Source: Sulfurimicrobium sp031426915
Lineage (GTDB): Bacteria > Pseudomonadota > Gammaproteobacteria > Burkholderiales > Sulfuricellaceae
DNA length: 64,000 nt
Direction: 5' to 3'
Assembly: GCA_031426915.1 (NCBI GenBank)
Contig: JASJPB010000025.1
Location: 62,001 to 126,000 of the forward strand
Positions 15,463 through 24,571 of the stretch are shown one piece after another. The position numbers and the translations under genes are program-made. Within the stretch, counting starts at the first letter, position 1; each line of letters begins with the position of its first letter. The notes under the pieces are model-generated. The model did not search any database, was not told the origin of the DNA, and saw only the letters and a list, made by a program, of their open reading frames with translations.

Positions 15463-17424
15463 TCACGGTTCGCAGGAAGGACTGCGCTCATCCTGGCCCT
15501 GACACTCCGATTTGCCGCCCTTTCCCGAGATGGTACCCAGTCTATGCTTGAGGGAAACCAGTTGGCGCCCAAAACGATTGGCATAGTAACTGGCGTTACT
15601 CATGACTTTCTGCACATAGTCGCGGGTTTCGGTGAAGGGGATGGATTCTGCGTAAATTGCCCCTTCCAGCGCCTTCTCATCCTTCCAGCGCTTGGCCCGC
15701 GACGGGCCGGCATTATACGAAGCCGTTGCCAGCACGGGCTGTCCATCGTTGGTATCCAGCACATATTTCAGATAATAGGTGCCGAAGGAAATATTGGTAT
15801 CGATCTGGTTGGTCAGGCTCTGCTGGAAACGCTTGAAGCCAAGCCGTTTGGCAATCCATTGCGCGGTCGCCGGCATCAGCTGCATCAGACCGGAAGCACC
15901 GACATTGGAGCGCGCCTGTTGCACGAAACGGCTTTCCTGGCGAATCAGGCCGTAAACCCAGGCCTCGTCCAGGTCGCGTTCGCGGGCATAGGTCTGCATC
16001 AGCTCGCGGTGCGGCGTTGGGTAACGCAGGCTGAAATCGTGCAGTTGCTGCGTCTTGTCGGCGGTGTTGATGGCGCGATCGAGCCAGTTGGCGCGACGTG
16101 CAATCTCGGCTGCGGCCAGCAGCTGCTTGTCGTCAAAACCACGACAGGCCCACAGCCATTCACGGTTGGCCTCGGTGCGCAGGTTGATTTGATACATCAG
16201 CAGTGCGCGCTGGATGCCAGGCACGGCCTTGACCGCCTGGATTTCCTCTTCGCCAGGCTCAAAAGTGGAGGCGGGATTGCTCACCATCGCGCCCAGCTCC
16301 TCGGTTGCCAACTGGCCGTAAAAATTGTGCTCGCGCGACAGGGGCGCCAAAATGGCATTGGCGGCGGCGATTTTCCCCTGAAATTTCAGCGCACGCGCTT
16401 TCCAGTAACGCCATGCCCCCTGGTTTTGCAGCGCCTCGGGCATGGCGGCGATACTGACCAGCACCTGCGGCCAGTCCTGCATCCGCAACGCTGCGCGCAC
16501 CCGCCAGGACAACTGGAGATCGTTGAGAGGCGTGTCGCCCGCCTCGAGAAACCACTTCATGGCCAGGGGATCGTGCTTGCGTGCGGCATGAAAGGCCATC
16601 TGCCCCCACACATAAGCCTGTTCCTCGGGGCTGAAGCGCGCACGCAAACGATCCCAATAGGGCAGCGCCTCCCCAGGCTGGTTGCGGGCCAGGCGGTAGA
16701 TCGCAAACATCGTCATTTCCCTGCCGGGACGGCTATGCGTGTCGACGCCGGCCGAGTCGAGGAAATGCAGCGGATTGTCCGCCACGCGCCCCAGTTCCTT
16801 GAGGCCTTGTCTCTGGGCCTCCGGTAGATACTCCGCCGCCTGGCGCGCGGTTCCGATATGGCCCAACTCCAGCGCAAGACGTATGCGTGCCCAGACATCC
16901 TCGTCTTTCAGGGTTCCGGCAGTAGCCAAAGTGTCGAACACGGGTCCGCAGGATGGCGGCAACTCGCTTCCGGTCAGCCATTTGCGCAGCGCATCCCTGG
17001 AAGCATCGCCATCGCCCAGGTTCAGGCGGGCCTGCAACACGTAACATCCGACTTCGGCATCGTCGTTGTTTACCAGCGCCGGATATTCTTCCAGCAACAG
17101 AGTCCAATTTTGTTGTCGCCCCAGCACCTTGATCCAGTCGGCACGAAGACGATCGGAAAGGGGCGTGTCGGCATTGCTGGAAATGAAGTTGCGCACCTCG
17201 CTGGCGGAGGCGTCCTTGAGCCGCATTTGCAACTGGTAGTAGGCCAGGTACGGCGCCATCGGATGGCCTTCCAGGCGCTTCAGTGCGGCGTTAAAACGTA
17301 CCGAATCGCCGCTGCGGAAAGCCTCCCGCGCCACGAGAAAATCTTCATCACGACCAATGGCGGCGGAATGCGCCAGCGGTAGCAGGAATAATGAATAAAG
17401 CAGAAAAAACAGTCGTAACATCAT
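15463..17424 (-). CDS. slt: Soluble lytic murein transglycosylase
   Basis: A periplasmic enzyme that cleaves peptidoglycan between MurNAc and GlcNAc to give 1,6-anhydro ends. From the ATG at 17424 it has 653 residues: a signal peptide (LRLFFLLYSLFLLPLAHS), a long alpha-helical superhelical region (about 25-470), and a C-terminal SLT domain. The catalytic glutamate is in RQESRF (E497), followed by GLMQLMPATAQ and a later SYNAGP motif, all intact. The frame extends upstream to 17499, but the signal peptide fixes the start at 17424 or 17421. It is probably co-transcribed with the NDUFA9-like gene and cca downstream. Confidence 0.94.
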   Translation of the reverse strand: MMLRLFFLLYSLFLLPLAHSAAIGRDEDFLVAREAFRSGDSVRFNAALKRLEGHPMAPYLAYYQLQMRLKDASASEVRNFISSNADTPLSDRLRADWIKVLGRQQNWTLLLEEYPALVNNDDAEVGCYVLQARLNLGDGDASRDALRKWLTGSELPPSCGPVFDTLATAGTLKDEDVWARIRLALELGHIGTARQAAEYLPEAQRQGLKELGRVADNPLHFLDSAGVDTHSRPGREMTMFAIYRLARNQPGEALPYWDRLRARFSPEEQAYVWGQMAFHAARKHDPLAMKWFLEAGDTPLNDLQLSWRVRAALRMQDWPQVLVSIAAMPEALQNQGAWRYWKARALKFQGKIAAANAILAPLSREHNFYGQLATEELGAMVSNPASTFEPGEEEIQAVKAVPGIQRALLMYQINLRTEANREWLWACRGFDDKQLLAAAEIARRANWLDRAINTADKTQQLHDFSLRYPTPHRELMQTYARERDLDEAWVYGLIRQESRFVQQARSNVGASGLMQLMPATAQWIAKRLGFKRFQQSLTNQIDTNISFGTYYLKYVLDTNDGQPVLATASYNAGPSRAKRWKDEKALEGAIYAESIPFTETRDYVQKVMSNASYYANRFGRQLVSLKHRLGTISGKGGKSECQGQDERSPSCEP

Positions 17425-17602
17425 GGAAACAATCGCCCCTGGGTCTCCGGCAGCGCGGCGGGGCGTGCAGAATAAATTGCCAAGCGTGAAGGATAGCATA
17501 TCCGACCTTCCCAGGGACCGGCACGACTAGATGGACCGGCGCGACTCAGGGTGCAAGTGAACGCGCGCAGGCTTCAGAAAAGAGTGTGGATGGACGGCAG
17601 GA

Positions 17603-18346
17603 TCAGCGCGCGAGGCGCTCCACCTTGGCCAGCACCTTGCCGCTTACAGTATCGAAATACCAGATTTCCAGTAATTCAACCGTGAGATAGCGCTTGCGCA
17701 GCGTGTAGTCCACCGGATCGGCCAGATCAGCCTTCCAGAAGGTGTTGCTTTCCGAGTGATAAGGGGGCTTGAGCCGGCAGACCGCAAGCATGCCGAGGCG
17801 ACCTTTTTCCGCCAACGCCCCGCTCTCGATTTTTATTTCCGCGCTGAAGCCGGCGTCGTCGTTTACCTGGCGCGGATAAAAATCGTACAGGTTGTCGAAG
17901 GCCACGAAATAATCGTAACGCCACAGGTTCTTTACCTCGCGCCTGTTGCCGGGGAAGAGCTCCACCATCACGGGCGGCGTCTTTTCTTCGAAAGTGGATT
18001 TCAGCGGCAGGAACTTGAAGCGATAGTAGTCGGCCTGGTCGGGATCTGCCAACTGATCCCAGCTCCAACCCTCGGCGATATTATTGAAGGCCATGCGGTA
18101 AAGAAGCGTGGCCTTACCCACCCTGGCATCGTAATCGAGGGAAAATCCGGGGCTATTCTCCAGGTCCACGGCAAAGGTGAAGCGCTGGCCATCCACAACC
18201 GCAAGCCCGCCGCCGGACAAGCCGGAAACCACCTGAAACCAGTGTTCGACATCTTGTCCGGCGTAAGAAGCTGGCGACTCCGCCTCGGCAATTGCCCCAC
18301 CTGAAGCAAGCAGCAGCAAGGCTACCGCAATGGTTCTTCTCAACAT
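17603..18346 (-). CDS. Secreted protein of unknown function
   Basis: I do not recognise this 247-residue protein. It begins with a clear Sec signal peptide (LRRTIAVALLLLASGGAIA), so it is periplasmic or exported. The mature part is rich in aromatic and charged residues, with segments such as RYDYFVAFDNLYDFYPRQ in the middle and a C-terminal beta-type stretch (TLRKRYLTVELLEIWYFD), suggesting a beta-sandwich fold. No lipobox, catalytic motif or membrane anchor is seen. It lies 178 bp upstream of slt on the same strand and is followed upstream by the nested-palindrome element. Real gene by codon use and signal peptide; function open. Confidence 0.7.
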   Translation of the reverse strand: MLRRTIAVALLLLASGGAIAEAESPASYAGQDVEHWFQVVSGLSGGGLAVVDGQRFTFAVDLENSPGFSLDYDARVGKATLLYRMAFNNIAEGWSWDQLADPDQADYYRFKFLPLKSTFEEKTPPVMVELFPGNRREVKNLWRYDYFVAFDNLYDFYPRQVNDDAGFSAEIKIESGALAEKGRLGMLAVCRLKPPYHSESNTFWKADLADPVDYTLRKRYLTVELLEIWYFDTVSGKVLAKVERLAR

Positions 18347-18420
18347 ACCGGCTCACCGCACATTATAAAATGCGCATCATAACGACGAAAACCGTCAATT
18401 AGATTGACTCAGATCAACCA

Positions 18421-18692
18421 AGAGCCTATTTCAGTAGGTTTCATACCCCGCGTTGAGGCTAGAAAGCGACGGATGCTAGGCGCAAGGCGCGGCCAAGGGT
18501 CGTTCCCTTGGCGAGCCCTGCAACGACGCAGACGCGCTTTCTAGCCTCAACCCGGAGGGCCAGTGCTATTTGGGGCACATTGCGTTGTTGCTCGCCGCTT
18601 GTTTGGAATACCAACAAACGGCGCGTCAAGCGCCTAGCACTGCACCCCAAATAGCACTGGCGCGGGGTATGAAACCTGCTGAAATAGGCTCT
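18421..18692. mobile_element. 272-bp nested-palindrome element (MITE-like)
   Basis: The outer arms 18421-18452 and 18661-18692 are inverted repeats matching at 31 of 32 positions. Inside lie two further inverted repeats: 18452-18468 with 18535-18551 (17 of 17) and 18560-18575 with 18645-18660 (16 of 16). A smaller hairpin (gccaaggg/cccttggc, 18492-18512) sits inside the first. The whole would fold into a cruciform with several arms. It has no gene. I recall similar intergenic repeats in other betaproteobacteria, so it is probably a dispersed non-autonomous element. Its right end forms part of the ilvA stop codon. Confidence 0.75.
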
Positions 18693-20202
18693 AAGCCAGG
18701 AAGAGCTTGTACGCCGGGTTTTCGTTTTCATCCCAATAAGGATAGCCGAGCTTGTCCAGGAAGGCGGTAAACGCCGCCTTGTCCTGTGGCGGCACCTGGA
18801 TGCCGACCAGCACCCGGCCGTAGTCGGTGCCATGGTTGCGGTAGTGGAACAGGCTGATATTCCAGCTCTGGCTCATGCTGTCGAGGAACTTCATCAACGC
18901 GCCGGGACGCTCGGGAAACTCGAAGCGAAACAGCATTTCGTTCTTGGCCAGCGGGGCGTGTCCACCCACCAGGTGACGCACGTGCAGCTTGGCCATCTCA
19001 TTGTCGGACAGATCGATCGCCGCCAGATCCTTCTGCTTCAACGCCGCCAGAAGCTTGTCCACCTCTCCCCGGTTGTGCACCTGGACGCCGACGAATACAT
19101 GGGCCTGGGTGGGATCGGCAAAACGGTAATTGAATTCGGTGATGCTGCGCGGGCCGAGCAGGGCGCAGAAAGCCCTGAAGCTGCCCGGCCGCTCGGGAAT
19201 GGTGACGGCGATGAGCCCCTCGCGCTGCTCGCCCAGCTCCGCCCGCTCCGCCACATGGCGCAGGCGGTCGAAGTTCATGTTGGCGCCGGAAGCAATCGCC
19301 ACCAGGGTTTTGTTCTTCAGCTTTTGCCGCTTGGCATACATCTTTGCCCCGGCGATGGAGAGCGCGCCGGCCGGCTCGAGAATCGAACGCGTATCCTCGA
19401 ACACGTCCTTGATCGCGGCGCAGATGGCGTCTGTATCCACCAGGATTATTTCGTCCACCAGTTCCTGGCAGAGCCGGAAAGTTTCCTCCCCCACCTGCTT
19501 TACCGCCACGCCATCGGCGAAAATGCCCACCTGCTGCAGTACCACGCGCTCTTTCTTGCGTAGCGACTGATACATGGCGTCGGCATCCACCGGCTCGACA
19601 CCGATGATCTTGATGTCCGGACGCAAACGCTTGACGTAAGCGGCCACTCCGGCGATCAGCCCGCCGCCGCCCACCGGCACGAAAATGGCGTGGATCGGCC
19701 CGCTGTGCTGGCGCAGGATTTCCATGCCGACCGTGCCCTGACCGGCGATCACTTCGGGATCGTCGTATGGGTGCACGAAGGTAAGCTTCTTTTCCTTCGC
19801 CAGTTCCACCGCATGGGTATAGGCGTCGCTGTAGGAATCCCCGTGCAGGATGACCTGGGCTCCGCGCGCCGCCACGGCATTGACCTTGATGTTGGGTGTG
19901 GTGGCGGGCATCACGATCACTGCCTCGCACTTGAGCCGTTGCGCGGCCAGCGCCACACCCTGGGCGTGATTGCCGGCGGAAGCGGCGATCACGCCGCGCT
20001 TCAGCGCCGCTCGCGGCAACTGCGCCATCTTGTTATAAGCGCCGCGCAGCTTGAAGGAAAACACCGGCTGCATGTCTTCGCGCTTGAGCAGAATTTGGTT
20101 GTTCAAACGCCGGGACAAGTTGGGGGCCACTTCGAGCGGGCTTTCGATGGCCACGTCGTAAACGCGGGCGGTGAGGATTTTTTCCAGGTAGTCGTTGTGC
20201 AT
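18691..20202 (-). CDS. ilvA: Threonine ammonia-lyase, biosynthetic
   Basis: This PLP enzyme deaminates threonine to 2-oxobutanoate, the first step of isoleucine synthesis. The PLP lysine lies in SFKLRGAYNKM (K51) and the glycine loop VGGGGLIAG further on. The C-terminal part, from about residue 325, contains two ACT-like regulatory domains (starting PERPGSFRAFC and FPERPGALMKF), so feedback control by isoleucine and valine is expected. The ATG at 20202 is chosen because betaproteobacterial IlvA proteins begin MHNDYL; an upstream TTG at 20229 adds nine unlikely residues. The length is 503 residues. The TAG stop uses two bases of the repeat element, so an insertion may have redefined the C-terminus, although KLFLA looks a normal ending. 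Confidence 0.96.
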   Translation of the reverse strand: MHNDYLEKILTARVYDVAIESPLEVAPNLSRRLNNQILLKREDMQPVFSFKLRGAYNKMAQLPRAALKRGVIAASAGNHAQGVALAAQRLKCEAVIVMPATTPNIKVNAVAARGAQVILHGDSYSDAYTHAVELAKEKKLTFVHPYDDPEVIAGQGTVGMEILRQHSGPIHAIFVPVGGGGLIAGVAAYVKRLRPDIKIIGVEPVDADAMYQSLRKKERVVLQQVGIFADGVAVKQVGEETFRLCQELVDEIILVDTDAICAAIKDVFEDTRSILEPAGALSIAGAKMYAKRQKLKNKTLVAIASGANMNFDRLRHVAERAELGEQREGLIAVTIPERPGSFRAFCALLGPRSITEFNYRFADPTQAHVFVGVQVHNRGEVDKLLAALKQKDLAAIDLSDNEMAKLHVRHLVGGHAPLAKNEMLFRFEFPERPGALMKFLDSMSQSWNISLFHYRNHGTDYGRVLVGIQVPPQDKAAFTAFLDKLGYPYWDENENPAYKLFLA

Positions 20203-20360
20203 GGGCTTCAATCTAATTTTCTCGGTCAAGATTATCAGGATTCAGGGCAAATCAGAAGCCGAAATGCAAGCCCCGTCCCGGATAGCGATGTCCGACAAAA
20301 ACCCGAGGACTCCATGTAACAGAAAATTCACAAAAATATTGTTGCGCGCCAAGCATAACG

Positions 20361-20377
20361 GTATAAACTATTTATAC
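20361..20377. promoter_or_regulatory. Palindromic AT-rich site upstream of the ribbon-helix-helix-like gene
   Basis: The perfect palindrome gtataaa-cta-tttatac overlaps possible -10 sequences (TATAAA 20362-20367, TATACT 20373-20378) about 60-75 bases before the start at 20439. It may be an operator or simply the promoter; no -35 at ideal spacing is clear. Confidence 0.35.
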
Positions 20378-20438
20378 TGAATAAACAATTATTCATTCAG
20401 ACTCAGCGCTGATGACGCTTTAATATTTGGAGATGATC

Positions 20439-20867
20439 ATGACCGACAAAATCAAACCCCCAGCAGCAAAATCACCGCCCGCCCCTGAAGCGGCAGTGAA
20501 GAAACCCAAGCCGGCTCCCGTTGCAAAGGCAGCAACAGCGACAATACCGACTGCCAAAGCCGCAACCCAGAAACCGGTAACAGCCTCGATTGCTCCAAGG
20601 AGCGAGGCCACAAAAACCGAGAAAGCGCCAAAAGAGGAAAAACCCAAAAAAATGAAAATGGTGCGCGACAGTTTCACCATGCCGGAAAACGAATACGCCA
20701 AAATTGCCGGGTTCAAGAAAAAATGCCTGGAAGCCGGTGTTCACGTAAAAAAAAGCGAACTGCTCCGGGCGGGTTTACTGAGCCTGTCAAAACTTTCCGA
20801 TGCCGATTTAATCTCGACCATGGGTCAAGTGGAAATACTCAAGACCGGCAGGCCAGCCAAAGCATGA
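20439..20867 (+). CDS. Lysine/alanine/proline-rich protein with ribbon-helix-helix-like C-terminus
   Basis: The 142-residue protein has two parts. Residues 1 to about 75 are low-complexity, rich in K, A, P and T, like histone H1 tails, and probably disordered and DNA- or RNA-contacting. The C-terminal 65 residues are ordered: MVRDSFTMPENEYAKI, then GVHVKKSELLRAGLLSLSKL, the pattern of a ribbon-helix-helix DNA-binding domain. The start at the ATG 20439 has ggag at a 6-7 base spacing; ATG at 20433 is possible. I recall similar proteins as widespread but uncharacterised in betaproteobacteria. A nucleoid-associated or regulatory role is inference. It stands alone between ilvA and rpiA. Confidence 0.7.
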   Translation: MTDKIKPPAAKSPPAPEAAVKKPKPAPVAKAATATIPTAKAATQKPVTASIAPRSEATKTEKAPKEEKPKKMKMVRDSFTMPENEYAKIAGFKKKCLEAGVHVKKSELLRAGLLSLSKLSDADLISTMGQVEILKTGRPAKA

Positions 20868-20998
20868 GTGTGTCCCGGGATGCGGAACCTGCCCGCCAAT
20901 TTGCATGAATCCCGCAGGTTTCGCAAACCGGGAAATCCTGTAATACTTCCGCATTCACAAATAGTGACAAAACTCGAAATTCACAGGAATTGTGTAAC

Positions 20999-21661
20999 AT
21001 GACTCAAGATGAACTGAAACGCGCCGTCGCCCTTGCCGCCATCGAACATGTCCCGGCTGGTTGCATCGTGGGCGTGGGCACCGGCTCCACGGCCAATTTT
21101 TTCATTGATGAATTGGGCAAGATCAAACACAGGCTGGAAGGTGCGGTCGCCAGCTCGGAAGCTTCGGCGCAACGCCTGAAAAGCCATGGCATTCAGGTAT
21201 TCGATCTCAACAGCGTGGACGAGATGCCGGTGTATGTGGATGGAGCGGACGAAATCACTGCGCACATGCACATGACCAAGGGCGGTGGCGGCGCGCTGAC
21301 GCGGGAAAAAATCGTTGCCGCGTGCAGCAGAAAATTCGTCTGCATCGCCGATGGCAGCAAGCTGGTCGGCATGCTGGGCCAGTTTCCCCTGCCGGTTGAA
21401 GTCATTCCCATGGCACGCGGCTACGTGGCACGCCAGCTCGTCAAAATGGGCGGACAACCGGTACTGCGCCAGGGCTTCACTACCGACAACGGCAACCTCA
21501 TTCTGGACGTGCACAATCTGCAAATCATGAACCCGGTGCAACTGGAGAGTGAAATCAATCAGATTACCGGTGTGGTGACTAACGGTTTGTTTGCCCGCCG
21601 CCCAGCGGATGTGCTGCTGCTCGGCACGGCGGAAGGCGTGAAAACCCTTACCGCTCAATAG
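20999..21661 (+). CDS. rpiA: Ribose-5-phosphate isomerase A
   Basis: The enzyme interconverts ribose 5-phosphate and ribulose 5-phosphate in the pentose phosphate pathway and Calvin cycle. The family motifs are all visible: GTGSTA at residues 27-32, the catalytic-aspartate motif DGADE at 81-85, and KGGGGALTREK at 94-104. The 220-residue length is normal. The ATG at 20999 is used; a TTG nine bases upstream is in frame but gives an unusual N-terminus, and an aggaat Shine-Dalgarno sequence suits the ATG. It stands 70 bp upstream of phoU in the same direction. Confidence 0.97.
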   Translation: MTQDELKRAVALAAIEHVPAGCIVGVGTGSTANFFIDELGKIKHRLEGAVASSEASAQRLKSHGIQVFDLNSVDEMPVYVDGADEITAHMHMTKGGGGALTREKIVAACSRKFVCIADGSKLVGMLGQFPLPVEVIPMARGYVARQLVKMGGQPVLRQGFTTDNGNLILDVHNLQIMNPVQLESEINQITGVVTNGLFARRPADVLLLGTAEGVKTLTAQ

Positions 21662-21731
21662 CAATCAAACTGTCACAAACAACGACTAGAATCCCGCGAT
21701 TCAATATCGTAGCCGCGAGGAAAAACCCGCC

Positions 21732-22436
21732 ATGTCACAAGAACATATCTACAAGCAATTCGACACCGAACTGGAACAAGTACGCTCCCGGGTGTTGCAA
21801 ATGGGTGGCCTGGTGGAGGATCAAGTCACCAAGGCAATAGAGGCGTTAAACACCTGCGATTCAGATTTGGCTGATGAGGTAATCGCCGATGATCATCGCG
21901 TCAACGCCCTGGAACTCCTTATTGATGAAGAATGCACCCAGATCATCGCGCGCCGCCAGCCTACCGCCGGCGACTTGCGTCTGGTCATGACGGTGGAAAA
22001 AATCATTACCGACCTGGAGCGTATTGGCGACAAGGCAGAAAAGATCGCCCGCATGGCGAAAAAAATCTGCACCCCCGATCGCCTTACCACTCCGCGCTTT
22101 ACCGAGATCAAGCACATGAGCGATGGGGTGCTGGAAATGGTACGCGCTTCCCTGGATGCTTTCGCCCGCCTCGACATCAGCACCGCGACCCAGCTCAAAC
22201 GGCGAGATTTGGAGGTGGATGAGGAATTTGACTCGCTGCTGCGCCATCTGATCACCTTCATGATGGAGGATCCGCGCATCATCTCCACCGCCATTGATAT
22301 CCTGTTCGCCGCCAAGGCGCTGGAACGCATCGGCGACCACGCCAAAAACATCGCCAGCTATGTCGTGTACATGGCGAAAGGCATGGACGTGCGCCATGCC
22401 AGCATGGAAGAAATGGAACGCAAAGTAGCGGAATAG
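21732..22436 (+). CDS. phoU: Phosphate signalling protein PhoU
   Basis: PhoU is a cytoplasmic helical-bundle protein that links the Pst phosphate transporter to the PhoR-PhoB regulatory system and restrains phosphate uptake and polyphosphate accumulation. The 234 residues contain the expected tandem PhoU repeats, with metal-binding type E/D motifs seen as DLERIGDKAEKIA near residue 96 and ALERIGDHAKNIA near 196. It is followed six bases later by ppx in the same direction, so the two are probably one transcript. No pstSCAB genes are in the window. A CTGTCAC sequence at 21670-21676 resembles half a Pho box, but the second half is missing. Confidence 0.96.
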   Translation: MSQEHIYKQFDTELEQVRSRVLQMGGLVEDQVTKAIEALNTCDSDLADEVIADDHRVNALELLIDEECTQIIARRQPTAGDLRLVMTVEKIITDLERIGDKAEKIARMAKKICTPDRLTTPRFTEIKHMSDGVLEMVRASLDAFARLDISTATQLKRRDLEVDEEFDSLLRHLITFMMEDPRIISTAIDILFAAKALERIGDHAKNIASYVVYMAKGMDVRHASMEEMERKVAE

Positions 22437-22442
22437 GGCATC

Positions 22443-23936
22443 GTGCAGGAATATTCCACCATCGCCGCAGTAGACCTTGGCTCAAATAGCTTCAGGCTAC
22501 AAGTGGCACGAGTGGTAGGAGATCAGGTCTACCCGCTGGATTCACTCAAGGAGCCGGTCCGTCTGGGCGCGGGGCTGACCCCTGACAAGTATCTCGACGA
22601 GGATACCCAGCAACGCGCACTGGCTTGCCTGCACCTGTTTTCCGAACGCCTGCGCGGCCTGCCCCGCGAGGCCATTCGGGCTGTCGGCACCAACACCTTC
22701 CGCGTGGCGAAAAACGCACCCGCCTTTCTGGAAGCGGCGCAGGAGGCGTTAGGGCTCCCGATCGAAATCATCGCCGGCAAGGAAGAAGCCCGCCTGATCT
22801 ACCTCGGCGTATCCCACGGCCTGCCCTCATCGGAGGAAAAACGCCTGGTGGTGGATATCGGCGGCGGCTCCACGGAATTCATCATCGGCACAGGATACCA
22901 GCCGCAGCAAATGGAAAGCCTGTTCATGGGTTGCGTCAGTTACAGCCGGCGCTTCTTTCCTGACGGCAAAATCACCAAAACCAGCCTGCTTCAGGCCGAA
23001 CTGGCCGCGCGCAGCGAGATTCTGACCATCGCAGCGGAGTTCTCTTCCGGCCACTGGCAACAGGCCATCGGCTCTTCCGGCTCGGCGCGGGCACTGGCTG
23101 AACTCCTGGAACAAAACGGTCTTTCCCCGTCCGGCATCACACGGGAAGGCATGGCCAGGCTGCGCGCGCTGTTGCTCAAGGCGGGCGATGTCAAACTGCT
23201 GCAGCTGGCCGGCCTGCCATCCGACCGGGTACCGGTACTGGCAGGCGGTTTCGCCATCATGAACAGCATTTTCACCGAACTCGACATCGGACACATGGAA
23301 GTTGCCACCGGCGCGCTACGCGAAGGCGTTCTGTACGACCTGATCGGGCGCTTCCACAAGCACGACATGCGCGAGGCCACGGTGAGGGAATTCATGCGCC
23401 GCTACCACGTCGACCCGCCCCAGGCAGGACGGGTGCAGGAACTGGCCAGCGCCCTGTTGGGTCAGATCATCCACAAGCTGACGGGAAGCGTCGACAACCC
23501 CCATCTTCTTGTGGCCTGGGCAGCGCGTCTGCACGAAATCGGCATTTCCATCGCCCATGCCGGCTACCACCGTCATTCCGCCTACATACTTGCCAACGCC
23601 GACATGCCCGGTTTTTCCACGCGGGAACAGGCGCAGGTAAGCCTGCTGGTGCGCGCTCACCGTGGTGCGTTGAGCAAGCTGACGGACATGGTCCAGAACA
23701 CGGATCAATGGACTCTGATCCTGGTGTTGCGTCTCGCGTCCCTGCTATGTCGCAGCCGTAGCGATGCCGAATTGCCGCCGATGAAGCTCAAGCTCGCCAA
23801 CAATGCTTATTCCCTCACGCTGGATCGTGCCTGGCTGGAGCGCAACCCCCTGACCAAAACATTGCTGGAGGACGAAGGCAAGGCATGGAAGTCCATCGGC
23901 ATGGCGCTGAGCGTCAAAACGGACAAGGATCTTTAG
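22443..23936 (+). CDS. ppx: Exopolyphosphatase (Ppx/GppA family)
   Basis: This enzyme removes terminal phosphates from polyphosphate, and in some members hydrolyses pppGpp. The actin-like ATPase fold motifs are DLGSNSFRL at residues 11-19 and DIGGGSTEF at 138-146, and the EARL segment follows near 115. The C-terminal third (from about 315) is the HD-like helical domain typical of the roughly 500-residue Ppx form. The start is a GTG at 22443, six bases after phoU. Co-transcription with phoU supports a role in phosphate and polyphosphate homeostasis; Ppx rather than GppA is inferred from length and context. Confidence 0.94.
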   Translation: MQEYSTIAAVDLGSNSFRLQVARVVGDQVYPLDSLKEPVRLGAGLTPDKYLDEDTQQRALACLHLFSERLRGLPREAIRAVGTNTFRVAKNAPAFLEAAQEALGLPIEIIAGKEEARLIYLGVSHGLPSSEEKRLVVDIGGGSTEFIIGTGYQPQQMESLFMGCVSYSRRFFPDGKITKTSLLQAELAARSEILTIAAEFSSGHWQQAIGSSGSARALAELLEQNGLSPSGITREGMARLRALLLKAGDVKLLQLAGLPSDRVPVLAGGFAIMNSIFTELDIGHMEVATGALREGVLYDLIGRFHKHDMREATVREFMRRYHVDPPQAGRVQELASALLGQIIHKLTGSVDNPHLLVAWAARLHEIGISIAHAGYHRHSAYILANADMPGFSTREQAQVSLLVRAHRGALSKLTDMVQNTDQWTLILVLRLASLLCRSRSDAELPPMKLKLANNAYSLTLDRAWLERNPLTKTLLEDEGKAWKSIGMALSVKTDKDL

Positions 23937-23944
23937 GGAAGCGC

Positions 23945-23983
23945 TAATAAAATAGGCTATCATGCCGATAAGCTGTTTTATTA
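23945..23983. repeat. Stem-loop after ppx
   Basis: Bases 23945-23954 (taataaaata) pair with 23974-23983 (tgttttatta) at nine of ten positions, with an inner gct/agc pairing. It may terminate the phoU-ppx transcript or lie in the flgP leader; it lacks a strong U-tract. Confidence 0.35.
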
Positions 23984-24016
23984 AAGCACATTCTCAAGAT
24001 TACTGAGGGGAGACCC

Positions 24017-24568
24017 GTGAACAAACGCGCGTTGATACTATCGCCACTCTTTTTGCTGGCCGCCTGCAGCACCACACCGCCCGCACCGGAAGCCGCACCG
24101 GCGGTAGCGGCACCGATGCCGGCATTTCGTCCGGTCAGGCTGACTGCAATCGGCTACGGCGCCACCACCCCCTATGACAGTTACACCCCTGGCCAAAAAC
24201 GCCTGATGGCCATGCGCGCCTCCAAACTCGATGCCTACCGTGCGCTGGTGGAGCAGGCGTATGGGGTACGCATCACCAGCAGCAGCACCATCGCCGGACT
24301 GGTAGCCCAGCACGACAGCTTCCGCGTCTACATGGATGCCTATCTGCGTGGCGCAAAAGTGGTTACCGTGACACCGCTGGCGGAAGGCAACTATGAAACC
24401 GTGCTGGAACTGGAGCTCAACGAGCAGTTCTATCACAACATGATGCAACTCCAGCCGCAGAATGGCCCCGCCACCCCCGTGCGAACCACCGAAGCGCAGA
24501 ACTGCGGCACAAAGGGTAGTGTCGGCTCCGGCTGCGGTTATGGCACCAACTTCTATTATTCGGAATAA
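24017..24568 (+). CDS. flgP: LPP20-family lipoprotein, FlgP-like
   Basis: The 183-residue protein has a signal peptide and lipobox (LLAAC, cysteine 17), a short A/P-rich linker, and an LPP20 domain with MRASKLDAYRALVEQAYGV near residues 72-90. This domain is the core of FlgP, an outer-membrane lipoprotein needed for flagellar basal disc or H-ring structure in Vibrio and Campylobacter. The tail contains two cysteines and a glycine-rich GSVGSGCGYG segment. The start is a GTG at 24017 after a gaggggag Shine-Dalgarno sequence. The next gene, three bases on, is FlgT-like, which supports the flagellar assignment. No other flagellar gene is in the window. Confidence 0.8.
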   Translation: MNKRALILSPLFLLAACSTTPPAPEAAPAVAAPMPAFRPVRLTAIGYGATTPYDSYTPGQKRLMAMRASKLDAYRALVEQAYGVRITSSSTIAGLVAQHDSFRVYMDAYLRGAKVVTVTPLAEGNYETVLELELNEQFYHNMMQLQPQNGPATPVRTTEAQNCGTKGSVGSGCGYGTNFYYSE

Positions 24569-24571
24569 AGC

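Noticed and set aside
15544..16827. 427-codon open frame on the plus strand
   Set aside because: Antisense to slt, whose SLT catalytic motifs are intact.
21670..21676. Pho box upstream of phoU
   Set aside because: Only one half (CTGTCAC) is present; the second half at 11-base spacing is missing.
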